DNA of 64,000 nucleotides from assembly GCF_048060115.1 (NCBI RefSeq), contig NZ_JBHMIM010000025.1, positions 1-64,000 on the forward strand, in the 5' to 3' direction. The notes under the pieces were generated by a model. That model was not told where the DNA came from. It was given only the letters and a program-made list of their open reading frames with translations, and searched no databases. Positions 36,523 to 45,117 of the stretch are shown here, piece by piece; position 1 is the first letter of the stretch, and each line of letters opens with the position of its first letter. The stretch comes from Micromonospora_E sp048060115. GTDB lineage: Bacteria > Actinomycetota > Actinomycetes > Mycobacteriales > Micromonosporaceae. The translations under genes and the position numbers were made by a program.

Positions 36523-36538
36523 ATGTTTGCGCAAACAT
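36523..36538. promoter_or_regulatory. LacI-type operator before the galactoside operon
   Basis: ATGTTTGCGCAAACAT, a 16-bp perfect palindrome differing from the regulator's own site (29958-29973) only at one symmetric position. It stands 27 bp upstream of the first permease start, a position suited to repression. Confidence 0.78.
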
Positions 36539-36592
36539 CGAGGGTCTGATGCTCGCACCGAGCCTCACCGCCGTCAACCCCGCAGCTGAACC

Positions 36593-39025
36593 TCAACCAG
36601 CTCGGCCAGCCTCATCGACCCGCAGCTGTGCCAGCCTGGCCCGGATCGGCTCCACGTCCGGATGCCGAAGGCTGTCCAGGATGTCGACCGCCGCCTGCCA
36701 GCAGGTCCGCGCACCGGCCAGGTCGCCGACGGCCCGAGCGACCTCGCCGAGGTCCTGCAGCACCAGCGCCTGCAGATGCCGGTCACCGAAATCCCGGAAC
36801 AGGTCCAACGCCTGCTGGTAGCAGGCGGCGGCCTCGTCGAGGTCACCGAGATGCTGATACCCGTACCCCAGGCTGTGCCAGGTGGTCGCCTGCCCCGATC
36901 GGTCACCGAGCTCCCGCAACAGCTCCAACGAACGACCGCACCAGGAAAGTGTCTCGTCGTACTCGCCGAGCTGGGCATACTGCCAGCCCACCACGTTGAG
37001 CGCCTTGCCCTGCCCGGCCAGGTCCCCCGCCTCGGCATACAGGTCATACGCCGACCGCCCGTGCTCCAACGCGTCCCGGTGCCGACCCTGCCGCTCCCGC
37101 AGCAGCGACAGGTTGAGCTCGGTGAGCCCTTCGCGGGCCCGGTCGCCCCGGTCACGCTCCAGCTCCAGCGCCAGACCGAGCTGCGTCTCGGCGTCGGTGT
37201 ACCGGTTCGTGCGGGTGCACGCGCGGGCGATGGCGCGATGCGCGACCGCCTCGGCGGCCGGGTCGCCGAGGCGCCGGGCCAGTTCGAGTGCCGTCCGTTG
37301 CATCGCGAGCAGGTCCGGCCAGTACCCCTGCCGGTCGAGATAGGTGTACATCACCTGGGAAAGGTGCAGCGCCGTGGCGTCCAGCCCGGCGGCGACCGCG
37401 CCCTCGAACACCGCCACCAGCACCGGATGTTCGACGTTGAACCAGGCCAAGGCCGCCTCGGCGGTGCCGAGGGACTCGGCGACGACACCGGGTGCGGCCG
37501 GCGCGGGCGCGGCCGGCTGCGGATGCGGCTCCAGCAGGAGGTTCCCCTGGTACGCGGTGTGCGTGTAGTGGTCGGCCAGCCGGTGCACCGCGGCATCGAA
37601 CGCCTCGCCGGTCTCCTGGCGCCGAGCCTGTTCCGCCGCGTACACCCGCAGCAGGTCGTGCAGCCCGTAGCGGCCGCCCGGATGCTCGGCGAGCAGATGC
37701 GAGCGGACCAGTTCGGCAAGCACCGGCCGCAGCCGCGCCGCCGGCAGACCGGCCAGGCTCGCCGCCGCCGGGGCCGAGACCGTCGGGCCCGGGTGGATTC
37801 CGAGCAGCCGGAACAGCTGCGCGGCCGCCGGACTCAACGCCCGGTACGACCAGGAGAAGACCGACCGTACGCCGAGCTGCGGATCGTCGGCCGCCAACGC
37901 GTCGAGCCGCTCGTGGGCGGTACGCAGTTCGGCCGCGAGCGCCGCCAGCGGCATCCGCGGCGAAGTCGTAGCCCGGGCGGCGACCACCGCCAGCGCCAGC
38001 GGAAGCCCCGCGCACCGCAGGGCGATCTCGTCGATGGCCGCTGGTTCCGCCCGGCAGCGCCCCTCGCCGATCCGGTGCCGCAGCAGCTCGGTCGCCTCGC
38101 CCGACGGCAGCAGACCGAGGGTGACCAGGTGCGCGCCGTGCGCCGCGACCAGCCCGGTCAGCTGGTTGCGGCTGGTCACCACCACCAGGCACTGTGGCGC
38201 GCCGGGCAGCAACGCCCGCACGTGCGGACTGTCCCGGGCGTTGTCCAGCACGATGAGCATCCGCCGGTCGGCGAGCATCGTCCGCAGCAGCGCGGTCTGC
38301 GCGTCCAACTCGGCCGGCAACCGGGCCGGTGGGGAACCGAGCGCGTCGAGCAGCAACCGCAGCGCGGTCGCCGGCTCGGTCACCGCACCGTCCGGGTCGA
38401 AACCGCGCAGGTTGACGTAGAGCTGCCCGTCGGGGAAACGGTCGGCCGCCCGGTGCGCCCAGTGCACCGCGAGGGTGGTCTTGCCGACCCCGGCCGTGCC
38501 GGTGACCGCCACCACCCGCACGGCCCCGGTGTGCGGGAGGCCGCCCGGGTCGACGACCCGATCCAGTTGGGCAAGCTCCGCCCGCCGACCGCTGAAGTTC
38601 CCCAGGGCCGGTGGCAACTGCCGGGGTATCACCCGATGCTCGACGACCGGCGCGGCCGTAGTACCGGCGGCGGCCCCGCCACCCGACGCCCGCTGCTCGT
38701 CGACCCGGTCACGGGCGCTGGCCAGCATGCCCCGTTCGATCGGGCTGGCGCCCAGCAGGCCGACCAGCACGTCGAAACGGTCGGTCGGCGGCAACGTCTT
38801 GCCGGTCAGATACTCGGCCACCGCCGTGTGCGACCAACCGGCGCGGGCGGCCAGCAACCGGTAGGACAAGACCCGGTGGCCTTCGCGGCGGGCGTGCCGG
38901 CGTCGCAAGGCGCGCAGCAGACTGGCAAGTTCGTCGACGGTACGCACGTCACCGGCGTCGCGTAGCAGCCGGTCGGGGGGTCGCGCCTCCACACCATGCA
39001 CCATCGCGACCCGCACCAGCCTCAC
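36593..39025 (-). CDS. XRE / NB-ARC / TPR signalling regulator
   Basis: An 810-residue STAND-type protein. The N-terminal HTH region contains LLAARAGWSHTAVAEYLTG; the NB-ARC domain begins with NFSGRRAELAQLDRVVD, has the P-loop GTAGVGKTT and a Walker-B LIVLDNARDSPHVR. A C-terminal half of TPR-like helices follows, with repeats such as GQATTWHSLGYGYQHLGDLD. Unlike AfsR it has no SARP activator domain. Such proteins switch on nucleotide binding; the target is unknown. The start may be GTG 39025 or ATG 39004. It is not obviously in an operon. Confidence 0.85.
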   Translation of the reverse strand: MRLVRVAMVHGVEARPPDRLLRDAGDVRTVDELASLLRALRRRHARREGHRVLSYRLLAARAGWSHTAVAEYLTGKTLPPTDRFDVLVGLLGASPIERGMLASARDRVDEQRASGGGAAAGTTAAPVVEHRVIPRQLPPALGNFSGRRAELAQLDRVVDPGGLPHTGAVRVVAVTGTAGVGKTTLAVHWAHRAADRFPDGQLYVNLRGFDPDGAVTEPATALRLLLDALGSPPARLPAELDAQTALLRTMLADRRMLIVLDNARDSPHVRALLPGAPQCLVVVTSRNQLTGLVAAHGAHLVTLGLLPSGEATELLRHRIGEGRCRAEPAAIDEIALRCAGLPLALAVVAARATTSPRMPLAALAAELRTAHERLDALAADDPQLGVRSVFSWSYRALSPAAAQLFRLLGIHPGPTVSAPAAASLAGLPAARLRPVLAELVRSHLLAEHPGGRYGLHDLLRVYAAEQARRQETGEAFDAAVHRLADHYTHTAYQGNLLLEPHPQPAAPAPAAPGVVAESLGTAEAALAWFNVEHPVLVAVFEGAVAAGLDATALHLSQVMYTYLDRQGYWPDLLAMQRTALELARRLGDPAAEAVAHRAIARACTRTNRYTDAETQLGLALELERDRGDRAREGLTELNLSLLRERQGRHRDALEHGRSAYDLYAEAGDLAGQGKALNVVGWQYAQLGEYDETLSWCGRSLELLRELGDRSGQATTWHSLGYGYQHLGDLDEAAACYQQALDLFRDFGDRHLQALVLQDLGEVARAVGDLAGARTCWQAAVDILDSLRHPDVEPIRARLAQLRVDEAGRAG

Positions 39026-39392
39026 CGGCCATCCGTCACAGCGGATGCCTCGGGTGACCCCGCTCCACAGCGGATGTTAGTCGATGTACGGCGTTGTACG
39101 GAGATGAACGAGATCACCACCACACCGCGGGTCCAGGCAGCATCCTGGTGTCTGGCCAGGGTCCGCACCGTGCAGAAGGGAATACACCATGTCACAGTCG
39201 TCCGCTCCAGCACGGAAGGACTGACCCATGTACTGGTCCAGGCATTCGAACAGGTGACCCGGCGGTTGCGGACACTGGCTACGGTCGGGCGGCGGGTGAC
39301 CGGACGGGGCCCCGGTCACCCGTCCCTGACCGTCCATCCGGTTCGTTGACAAACTGGATAGGCAGCCTCCGACAGCACAGGTGGAACCGACG
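39026..39392. other. Intergenic region with an 11-bp hairpin
   Basis: No gene is recognised here. A perfect inverted repeat (arms 39293-39303 and 39312-39322, loop 8 nt) lies 70 bp before the metal ATPase gene, and TTGACA at 39346-39351 could be its -35 box, though no good -10 follows. Confidence 0.4.
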
Positions 39393-41243
39393 ATGGGCCG
39401 ACGGTGGGCACAGTGGCGCCAGTGGACACCACTGGCCGCGCTGACCGTCGCGGTGCTCGCTGGCGGCGGGCTGTGGGTCGCTGGCGCACAGACCGCGGCT
39501 GACTGGGTGTGGGCGGCAGCGACGGTGGCCGCCCTGCTGCCGGCACTGCGCTGGATGGGTCACTCGCTGCGACAGCGCCGCGTCGGCGTGGACGTGATCG
39601 CCGTACTGGCGCTGATCGGCGCGCTGGTGGCCGGCGAGTACCTCGCCGGCGCGGTGGTGGCGCTGATGCTGGCCACCGGTCACACCCTGGAGACGTACGC
39701 ACAGCGACGCGCCACCCGCGACCTGCAAGCGCTGGTCGCGCACGCACCACGTACCGCCCGGCGACGCGCCGACGACGGCACCATCGACCCGGTCGACGTG
39801 GACGAGATCGCCCCCGGCGACCGGCTACTCGTCGGACCCGGTGACGTCGTGCCGGTCGACGGCGTCGCCGAGGATCCGGCCACGCTCGACGAATCGGTGG
39901 TCACCGGGGAGTCGCAGCCGGTCGACCGGGCCGCCGGCGACCGGATCGCCAGCGGCGTGGTCAACGCGGGGGCGGCGTTCGGGCTGCGGGCGGCGGTGAC
40001 GGCGCAGCAGAGCACGTACGCCAGCATCGTGCGGCTGGCCGCGCAGGCCGGTGCCGGCAAGGCCCCGACGGTACGCCTCGCCGACCGGTACGCCGCCGCG
40101 TTCGTGCCGTTCACCCTCGCGCTGGCCGGCGTCGGTTGGATCGTCTCCGATGAGTTCGTCCGGGCGGTCGCCGTGCTGGTCGTCGCCACCCCGTGCCCGC
40201 TGCTGCTGGCCACCCCGATCGCAATCGTCGCCGGGCTGTCCCGCGCCGCCCGCGCCGGGGTGCTGATCCGCGAGGGCAGCGCGTTGGAGCAGCTCGGTCT
40301 GGCTCGCACGCTGCTGGTCGACAAGACCGGCACGCTGACCACCGGCCGGTCCGAGATCACCGGCATCGCCACCGCCGACGGCCAGTACCCGGACGAACTG
40401 CTACGGCTCGCCGCATCGGTCGAGCAACTCTCCCCGCACATACTGGCCGGTGCGATCGTCCGGGCGGCGCACGACCGTGGCCTGCGGCTGACCGGCCCGA
40501 CAGAAGTAACCGAGGAGCCCGGCCGAGCGGTGACCGGCCGGGTCGACGGCCGGGTCGTCCGGGTCGGCCAGCCCGACGCCGAGTTGCCGGACTGGGCGAT
40601 GCGCGAGCGGGACCGCGCCGAGGCGGACGGACTGTCGACGGTCTGGGTGAGCGTGGACCGCGTACCGGCGGGTGTGATCCTGCTGCGCGATCCGGTGCGG
40701 CCCGACGCGGCCGCCACGGTGCGGCGGCTGCGGCAGGCCGGCTTCACCCGGCTGGTGATGCTCACCGGCGACCGGCGCGAGGTCGCCGACCAGGTCGCCG
40801 ACCAGGTCGGCGTCGACGACATCGTGGCGCGCTGCTCACCACAGGAGAAGACCGCCCGGGTACGCGAGGAGTCCGGCCGCGCTATCACGGTGATGGTCGG
40901 CGACGGTGTCAACGACGCCCCGGCGCTGGCCGCCGCCGACGTCGGGGTGGCGATCGGGGCCGCCGGGGCGGGCGCGGCGGCGGGCGTCGCCGACGCGGTG
41001 CTCACCGTCGACCGGCTGGACCGGCTCGCCGACGCCGTCGACATCGCCCACCGGTCGCGGCGGATCGCGGTGCAGAGCGCCTCGGTCGGGATGGGGTTGG
41101 CGCTGGTCGCGATGGTCGCCGCCGCGTTCGGTCTGCTGCCGCCGGTGGCCGGTGCGTTCACTCAGGAGGGTATCGACGTCGCGGTGATCGTCAACGCGCT
41201 GCGCGCCCTGCGCCCCGGCCGCCGCCGGGCCGGCCCATCGTGA
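39393..41243 (+). CDS. P1B-type heavy-metal-translocating ATPase
   Basis: A 616-residue P-type ATPase without an N-terminal HMA metal-binding domain. Visible are the actuator loop DESVVTGES, the membrane metal motif TPCPLLL, the phosphorylation motif DKTGTLTTG, the nucleotide-binding histidine in LSPHILAGAIV (an atypical form of the HP motif) and the hinge VGDGVNDAPALAAADVGVAI. Metal specificity is not clear from the CP motif alone; Zn, Mn or Co are all possible. The ATG at 39393 has AGGTGG 8 nt upstream; GTG 39381 is the alternative. No metal-responsive regulator is adjacent. Confidence 0.9.
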   Translation: MGRRWAQWRQWTPLAALTVAVLAGGGLWVAGAQTAADWVWAAATVAALLPALRWMGHSLRQRRVGVDVIAVLALIGALVAGEYLAGAVVALMLATGHTLETYAQRRATRDLQALVAHAPRTARRRADDGTIDPVDVDEIAPGDRLLVGPGDVVPVDGVAEDPATLDESVVTGESQPVDRAAGDRIASGVVNAGAAFGLRAAVTAQQSTYASIVRLAAQAGAGKAPTVRLADRYAAAFVPFTLALAGVGWIVSDEFVRAVAVLVVATPCPLLLATPIAIVAGLSRAARAGVLIREGSALEQLGLARTLLVDKTGTLTTGRSEITGIATADGQYPDELLRLAASVEQLSPHILAGAIVRAAHDRGLRLTGPTEVTEEPGRAVTGRVDGRVVRVGQPDAELPDWAMRERDRAEADGLSTVWVSVDRVPAGVILLRDPVRPDAAATVRRLRQAGFTRLVMLTGDRREVADQVADQVGVDDIVARCSPQEKTARVREESGRAITVMVGDGVNDAPALAAADVGVAIGAAGAGAAAGVADAVLTVDRLDRLADAVDIAHRSRRIAVQSASVGMGLALVAMVAAAFGLLPPVAGAFTQEGIDVAVIVNALRALRPGRRRAGPS

Positions 41244-41314
41244 CCCGACACGCCGTGACCGGAGTCGGGCGGTGACCCGGGTCAGGCCGCCAGCAGATCC
41301 GACAGCGCCGCCGT

Positions 41315-41771
41315 GTGCGGCACATGATGGAGCAGCCGGGGCCGCCGGTCGCCACCGAGCTGGATCCGGGCGAGTCGGCGTTCGCCTGGCCGGACAACCT
41401 CGTGCGGATGACGTTCCTCGACCCGGCCGGCGGCACCTTCTTCGTCGACTGGCGACGGGGTGCCGAGACGTGCGTGGCGAATCTGCGGCTCGCGCTCGGT
41501 CACGACCCGCACGACCGGCGGGCCCGAGAACTGGTCGATGAGGTGGGCGCGGCCAGCCCGGAGTTCCGCCGGCTGTGGCAGCGCAACGACGTACGGGGCA
41601 AGACCCACGAGGCGAAGACGTTCCGGCACAGCGTGGTGGGCGAGTTGACGTTGACGTACCACGCCTTCGATGTCCGTGGAGCAACTGGTCAGCAGCTGAT
41701 CGTGTACCGGGCCGAGCTCCCTCCCGTCGTCCACCCGAACGCGGTCGCCTGGGAGGGACACTGTTTCGAGT
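41315..41771 (+). pseudogene. MmyB-like XRE regulator lacking its DNA-binding half
   Basis: The translated segment LVRMTFLDPAGGTFFVDWRR through LVDEVGAASPEFRRLWQRND, VRGKTHEAKTFRHSVVGELT and QQLIVYRAEL is the C-terminal part of the MmyB-type ligand-binding domain of actinobacterial XRE regulators. The N-terminal HTH and first half of the ligand domain are absent; upstream sequence (41244-41314) does not encode them in any frame I can read. The frame then runs on through a hairpin into unrelated sequence. Most likely a truncated relic. Confidence 0.65.
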
Positions 41772-41811
41772 GTGATCCCGTTGGGGGATCAAAATCCCCC
41801 AACGGGATCAC
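41772..41811. terminator. 18-bp perfect hairpin
   Basis: Arms 41772-41789 and 41794-41811 are exact complements around CAAA, immediately after the MmyB remnant, followed by GCTAAAACA. It could be a terminator; its perfection and odd placement inside an open frame also suggest a mobile palindromic unit. Confidence 0.7.
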
Positions 41812-41951
41812 GCTAAAACAGAAGTCGGTTCCTGGCCGGCCGCCGTCAGAGGACCACAAGTCCCAGTTTCACCCGTACTCCGGCCGCGCCGACGGAACGG
41901 GTGGGCCGACCGGCCCGACCCACCCGCCGCTGCCACCGACGTCGCTGATGC

Positions 41952-42200
41952 TCACCGCTGTCTCCGACGGATCTGCCTTAGCCCGTCGCGTTGCACGAAG
42001 ATCTCCCTCCGTTCGACGGCCGCGCCGCCGCGGTCCAGCACGTAGCCGCCCAACCAGACCCAGCCGACGTAGGTCCACCGTGTGTCGGCGGCGACGACCC
42101 GGAACCGGAAACCCCGGTCACCGGCGAACTGCACGCTGGCGGCGGCCCCGATCATCAGCACGTCACCCGGCTCAGGTGCCGGGGTCGATGTCGAGTTCAC
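41952..42200 (-). CDS. Small conserved Micromonosporaceae protein (third gene of cassette)
   Basis: An 82-residue protein with EPGDVLMIGAAASVQFAGDR, FRVVAADTRWTYVGWVWLGG and YVLDRGGAAVERREIFVQRD: an all-beta-looking domain with many tryptophans. I recall similar small proteins in Micromonospora next to XRE regulators, with no function. The GTG at 42200 overlaps the preceding gene by 29 bp; ATG 42155 is an alternative start. Confidence 0.6.
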   Translation of the reverse strand: MNSTSTPAPEPGDVLMIGAAASVQFAGDRGFRFRVVAADTRWTYVGWVWLGGYVLDRGGAAVERREIFVQRDGLRQIRRRQR

Positions 42201-42417
42201 CGACGTACGGCAGCCGGGCCTGGTCGCTCTGCCAGTCCCGCAGCGCCTGCTTGAGCAGCGACAGTTCGTCGGCCATCCGGGCGATGCTCTGGTCGCGGCG
42301 ACGCAGCTCTGCGGCGACCTGCTCGGCGCTCAGCGTCACCGGCGCGACGTCCCCCTCGTACGTCTCGCCGTTGACGCTGACCATCGGCGGCCGGTGCCGG
42401 CCGGACGACCTGGTCAC
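42172..42417 (-). CDS. Small coiled-coil protein (second gene of cassette)
   Basis: An 81-residue protein. Residues about 12-25 (MVSVNGETYEGDVAP) look like a beta-hairpin, then LSAEQVAAELRRRDQSIARM and DELSLLKQALRDWQSDQ form a heptad-like amphipathic helix suited to dimerisation. The GTG start at 42417 shares GTGA with the stop of the upstream gene, so the two are coupled. Function unknown. Confidence 0.6.
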   Translation of the reverse strand: MTRSSGRHRPPMVSVNGETYEGDVAPVTLSAEQVAAELRRRDQSIARMADELSLLKQALRDWQSDQARLPYVGELDIDPGT

Positions 42418-42557
42418 AGCATCTCTCCGTCCGGCGGCGGCGGGCCGGGCCAGGTCAACCGGCCGCACCACGGACACCATCTGACTTTCACTTTGAAGGC
42501 GAACAGTCCGGCCAGGAATCCCAGCAGGACCGCGCCGACCAGCGCACCGATTTCCAC
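42414..42557 (-). CDS. Tiny membrane protein with a CxxC motif (first gene of cassette)
   Basis: A 47-residue protein: a single membrane helix MEIGALVGAVLLGFLAGLFA, then KVKVRWCPWCGRLTW with a CPWC pair that could bind metal or be redox-active on one membrane face, and a Pro-rich end. GGGGGAAGG lies 5 nt before the GTG start. It is too short for usual gene finders but has a good ribosome-binding site and overlaps the next gene by 4 bp. Confidence 0.55.
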   Translation of the reverse strand: MEIGALVGAVLLGFLAGLFAFKVKVRWCPWCGRLTWPGPPPPDGEML

Positions 42558-42837
42558 GAGGACCTTCCCCCTCTTCAGGTCGGGACGCCGGCCGGCCTCC
42601 TTGCCGCGACGCCGGCCGGCGCCCAGGTGGGTGGGGATGTGCGTCCCTCCAGCCCTGCTCGGATCTCCAGAGCACTGGCTGCAGGTCGGTAGATCGACAC
42701 TCCATGATGCGACCATCTAGTGTCATACTGCCTCAGCATCGATCGCATATGCAAGACTTGCTTTCGAGAGTCTTGAGGATGCCCTGATGTTGTCCCGCCG
42801 ACACGGGACCCGCACACTGAGAGGGAGTGAGGGGAGC

Positions 42838-43719
42838 ATGGACGTGGCCACGCGCAAGCATTTGCCGACTGTTCGCCTGCGCCGCCTGGCATACCAGCTG
42901 CGCGGGATGCGCAGCGACGCAGGACTCACCCGCGAGGACGCCGCCGAGAAGACCCACATGAACAGCGCGACCCTGTGGCGGATCGAAACCGGCAAGGTCC
43001 GGCCACAGAAGCGGACCGTCCTCGCCCTGCTCGACCTCTACGGCATCAGCGACGAGCAACAGCGCACAGAGATGCTGGACCTACTCAAGGACTCCACCCA
43101 GCTTGGCTGGCTCCAGGCGTACGAAGAGGTCCTGTCGGACGAGTACAGCGCCTACATCAGCTTCGAAGCCGAGGCTCGCAGCGTCCGCAACTACGAGCCG
43201 CTGTTCGTGCCGGGCCTGCTCCAGACCGAGGAGTACGCCCGAGCCGTGACCGCAGGCGTACTGCCCGAGTGCAGCGAATCCGACGTGGCGCACCGCGTCG
43301 AGGCCCGGATGAAACGCCAGGAGTCGATCACAAAGGACACGCCGCTGAAGCTCTGGGCGATCATCGACGAAGGCGTGATCCACCGCCAGGTCGGCGGCGT
43401 CGACGTCATACGCGGCCAGCTACGCCACCTCGCTGACATGGCCAAGCAACCCCACATCACCCTCCAGGTTCTGCCGTACGAGGTTGGCGCACACGCTGGC
43501 ATGCACGGCGCGTTCGCCCTGATGGACTTCCCCGACCCGTACGACCCGGAGCTCGTCTACATCGAGAACCGGGTCAACGCGATGTTCCTGGAGAGTCCGT
43601 CCGAGATCGCCAGCTACAGCTCGCTGTTCGAGTACCTTCGCGCAGCGGCGGTCGACCCGGCAGGGTCGGTCAGGATGATCAAGAAGTCCATCGACCGCAT
43701 GGACGAGAAGGGAAGATGA
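42838..43719 (+). CDS. XRE-family regulator with DUF5753 domain
   Basis: A 293-residue regulator: HTH with LTREDAAEKTHMNSATLWRI and the following ETGKVRPQKRTVL (residues 30-65), then DUF5753 with YEPLFVPGLLQTEEYARAV and ITLQVLPYEVGAHAGMHGAF. The ATG at 42838 has GAGGGGAGC just upstream. It overlaps a DUF397 gene by 4 bp (ATGA). This pairing is extremely common in Streptomyces and Micromonospora, where the DUF397 partner modulates the regulator (WhiJ-type systems). A divergent promoter region of about 280 bp separates it from the three-gene small-protein cassette. Confidence 0.9.
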   Translation: MDVATRKHLPTVRLRRLAYQLRGMRSDAGLTREDAAEKTHMNSATLWRIETGKVRPQKRTVLALLDLYGISDEQQRTEMLDLLKDSTQLGWLQAYEEVLSDEYSAYISFEAEARSVRNYEPLFVPGLLQTEEYARAVTAGVLPECSESDVAHRVEARMKRQESITKDTPLKLWAIIDEGVIHRQVGGVDVIRGQLRHLADMAKQPHITLQVLPYEVGAHAGMHGAFALMDFPDPYDPELVYIENRVNAMFLESPSEIASYSSLFEYLRAAAVDPAGSVRMIKKSIDRMDEKGR

Positions 43720-43916
43720 CGATGAAGAACCGGCAACTGGAGAACGCCGAGTGGCGCACGAGCAGCCGCTCCGGCGGCAACGGCAACTGCGTCGAGGTCG
43801 CCGACAACCTGGCGGCCGTCGTCGCGGTCCGGGACAGCAAGGACCGTTCCGGCCCCGTGCTCGCGTTCTCCCCTACCGCTTGGGCGGCCTTCACCACGTC
43901 GCTCCGGAGCGAGTGA
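43716..43916 (+). CDS. DUF397 protein, first copy
   Basis: A 66-residue DUF397 protein: WRTSSRSGGNGNCVEVAD followed by VAVRDSKDRSGPVLAFSPTA, the two family motifs. It overlaps the XRE-DUF5753 gene by 4 bp and probably binds that regulator. Confidence 0.9.
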   Translation: MTMKNRQLENAEWRTSSRSGGNGNCVEVADNLAAVVAVRDSKDRSGPVLAFSPTAWAAFTTSLRSE

Positions 43917-43938
43917 GACCAGCCCGAATTGCGGATGT

Positions 43939-43968
43939 GTGACCGCGCCAGGTATCCGGCGCGGTCAC
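43939..43968 (+). terminator. 11-bp hairpin between the DUF397 genes
   Basis: Arms 43939-43949 and 43958-43968 pair perfectly, loop AGGTATCC. It follows the first DUF397 stop by 22 bp. Confidence 0.6.
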
Positions 43969-44056
43969 GCCAACGCCAGCCATGGGCCACTGCCCCGTAC
44001 GCCACAGCGACCTTTGCCGCCGTCAAAGTTTGCCGCAGATTCGAAGGAGGGGCGCG

Positions 44057-44254
44057 ATGGATCTCACCCGCGCCGTGTGGCTCAAGAGCAGCCGCAGCGA
44101 CTCGAACAGCCAGTGCGTCGAGGTCGCCCGCAACCTGCCGGGAGCCGTCGCCGCCCGCGACAGCAAGGACCCCACCGGCCCGGCGCTGACCTTCGCCCCC
44201 TCCGCCTGGACCACTTTCACCACCGCGCTCAAGTCGTCCCAGCTCTCCGCGTGA
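44057..44254 (+). CDS. DUF397 protein, second copy
   Basis: A 65-residue paralogue of the gene at 43716: VWLKSSRSDSNSQCVEVAR and VAARDSKDPTGPALTFAPSA. The ATG at 44057 has AAGGAGGGG 5 nt upstream, so it is independently translated. It is separated from the first copy by a hairpin and may serve a different or the same XRE regulator. Confidence 0.88.
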   Translation: MDLTRAVWLKSSRSDSNSQCVEVARNLPGAVAARDSKDPTGPALTFAPSAWTTFTTALKSSQLSA

Positions 44255-44321
44255 CCGCCAGCGGCGTGGGTGTCTTTCACCACGTCGCTGGCGGAAGTTT
44301 CGAACCAGAGGTAGCGGAACA

Positions 44322-44350
44322 GTGACCGCATTGCGATGCGTTGCGGTCAC
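44322..44350 (+). terminator. 9-bp hairpin before the HAD gene
   Basis: GTGACCGCA (44322-44330) pairs with TGCGGTCAC (44342-44350), loop 11 nt. The stem sequence resembles the hairpin at 43939-43968, as if duplicated with the DUF397 unit. Confidence 0.5.
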
Positions 44351-44400
44351 GCCAGCTGGTTCGACAGCAAGTTGACCGCCATCGCCAGCGAGCGCACCTC

Positions 44401-45117
44401 GTGAACACCGGACTTGCCGCCGTCATCGGCCGTGCCCGGTTCCTGCTGGTCGACTTCGACGGCCCCGTCTGCAAGGTCTTCGCCAACCACCCCGCGCCCC
44501 AGGTCGCCGCCACCCTGCGCCGATTGCTCGTTGACCAGGGCGTCACCGTCCCTCCCGACCTGCTCGATGAACCCGATCCGCTCGCCGTGCTCCGCTGGTC
44601 AGCCACCTTGAACCGGCCAGCCATCGTGCGCCAAGTCGACGACGCCCTACGCACCGCCGAACTGGACGCCGTCACCGTCGCCGAACCCACCCCGTACGCG
44701 CGAGAAGTCATCGTGGCCGCCCACCACGCCCAGCGCGGCATCACGATCGTGTCCAACAACAGCGCCGACGCCGTCAACCGGTACCTGATCGCGCAACAGC
44801 TGGACGCCTACATCAACCCCGTCATCGGCCGACCCCACGCCGACCCCGCCGGAATGAAACCGAACCCCGCCCCGGTGATCGCCGCCATCTGCGAACTGCG
44901 CGCCCACCCCGAGGACTGCGTGCTCATTGGCGACTCACCTACCGATATCGAAGCCGCCCAGGCGGTCGGCGTACCCGCCATCGGCTACGCCAACAAACCC
45001 CGCAAATACCACAGCCTCAGCAGATCAGACGCCATCATCAGCAGCATGGCCGAAGTCGTCGCCGCCCTCAGCGATCGCCGGGTGCAAGGCGGTAGACCCG
45101 CGAGTCACGGAGACTGA
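44401..45117 (+). CDS. HAD-superfamily hydrolase, chromosomal paralogue
   Basis: A 238-residue HAD phosphatase-like enzyme: motif I LLVDFDGPVCKVF, motif II IVSNNSADAV, lysine in GMKPNPAPV, and motif IV VLIGDSPTDIEAA, giving the full catalytic set. It is very similar along its whole length (about 85% by eye) to the gene at 61447 on the integrative element; the two differ mainly at the ends. The GTG start at 44401 gives MNTGLAAVIGRARF, aligned with the element copy. The 3' end overlaps the convergent acetyltransferase by 50 bp. Substrate unknown. Confidence 0.85.
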   Translation: MNTGLAAVIGRARFLLVDFDGPVCKVFANHPAPQVAATLRRLLVDQGVTVPPDLLDEPDPLAVLRWSATLNRPAIVRQVDDALRTAELDAVTVAEPTPYAREVIVAAHHAQRGITIVSNNSADAVNRYLIAQQLDAYINPVIGRPHADPAGMKPNPAPVIAAICELRAHPEDCVLIGDSPTDIEAAQAVGVPAIGYANKPRKYHSLSRSDAIISSMAEVVAALSDRRVQGGRPASHGD

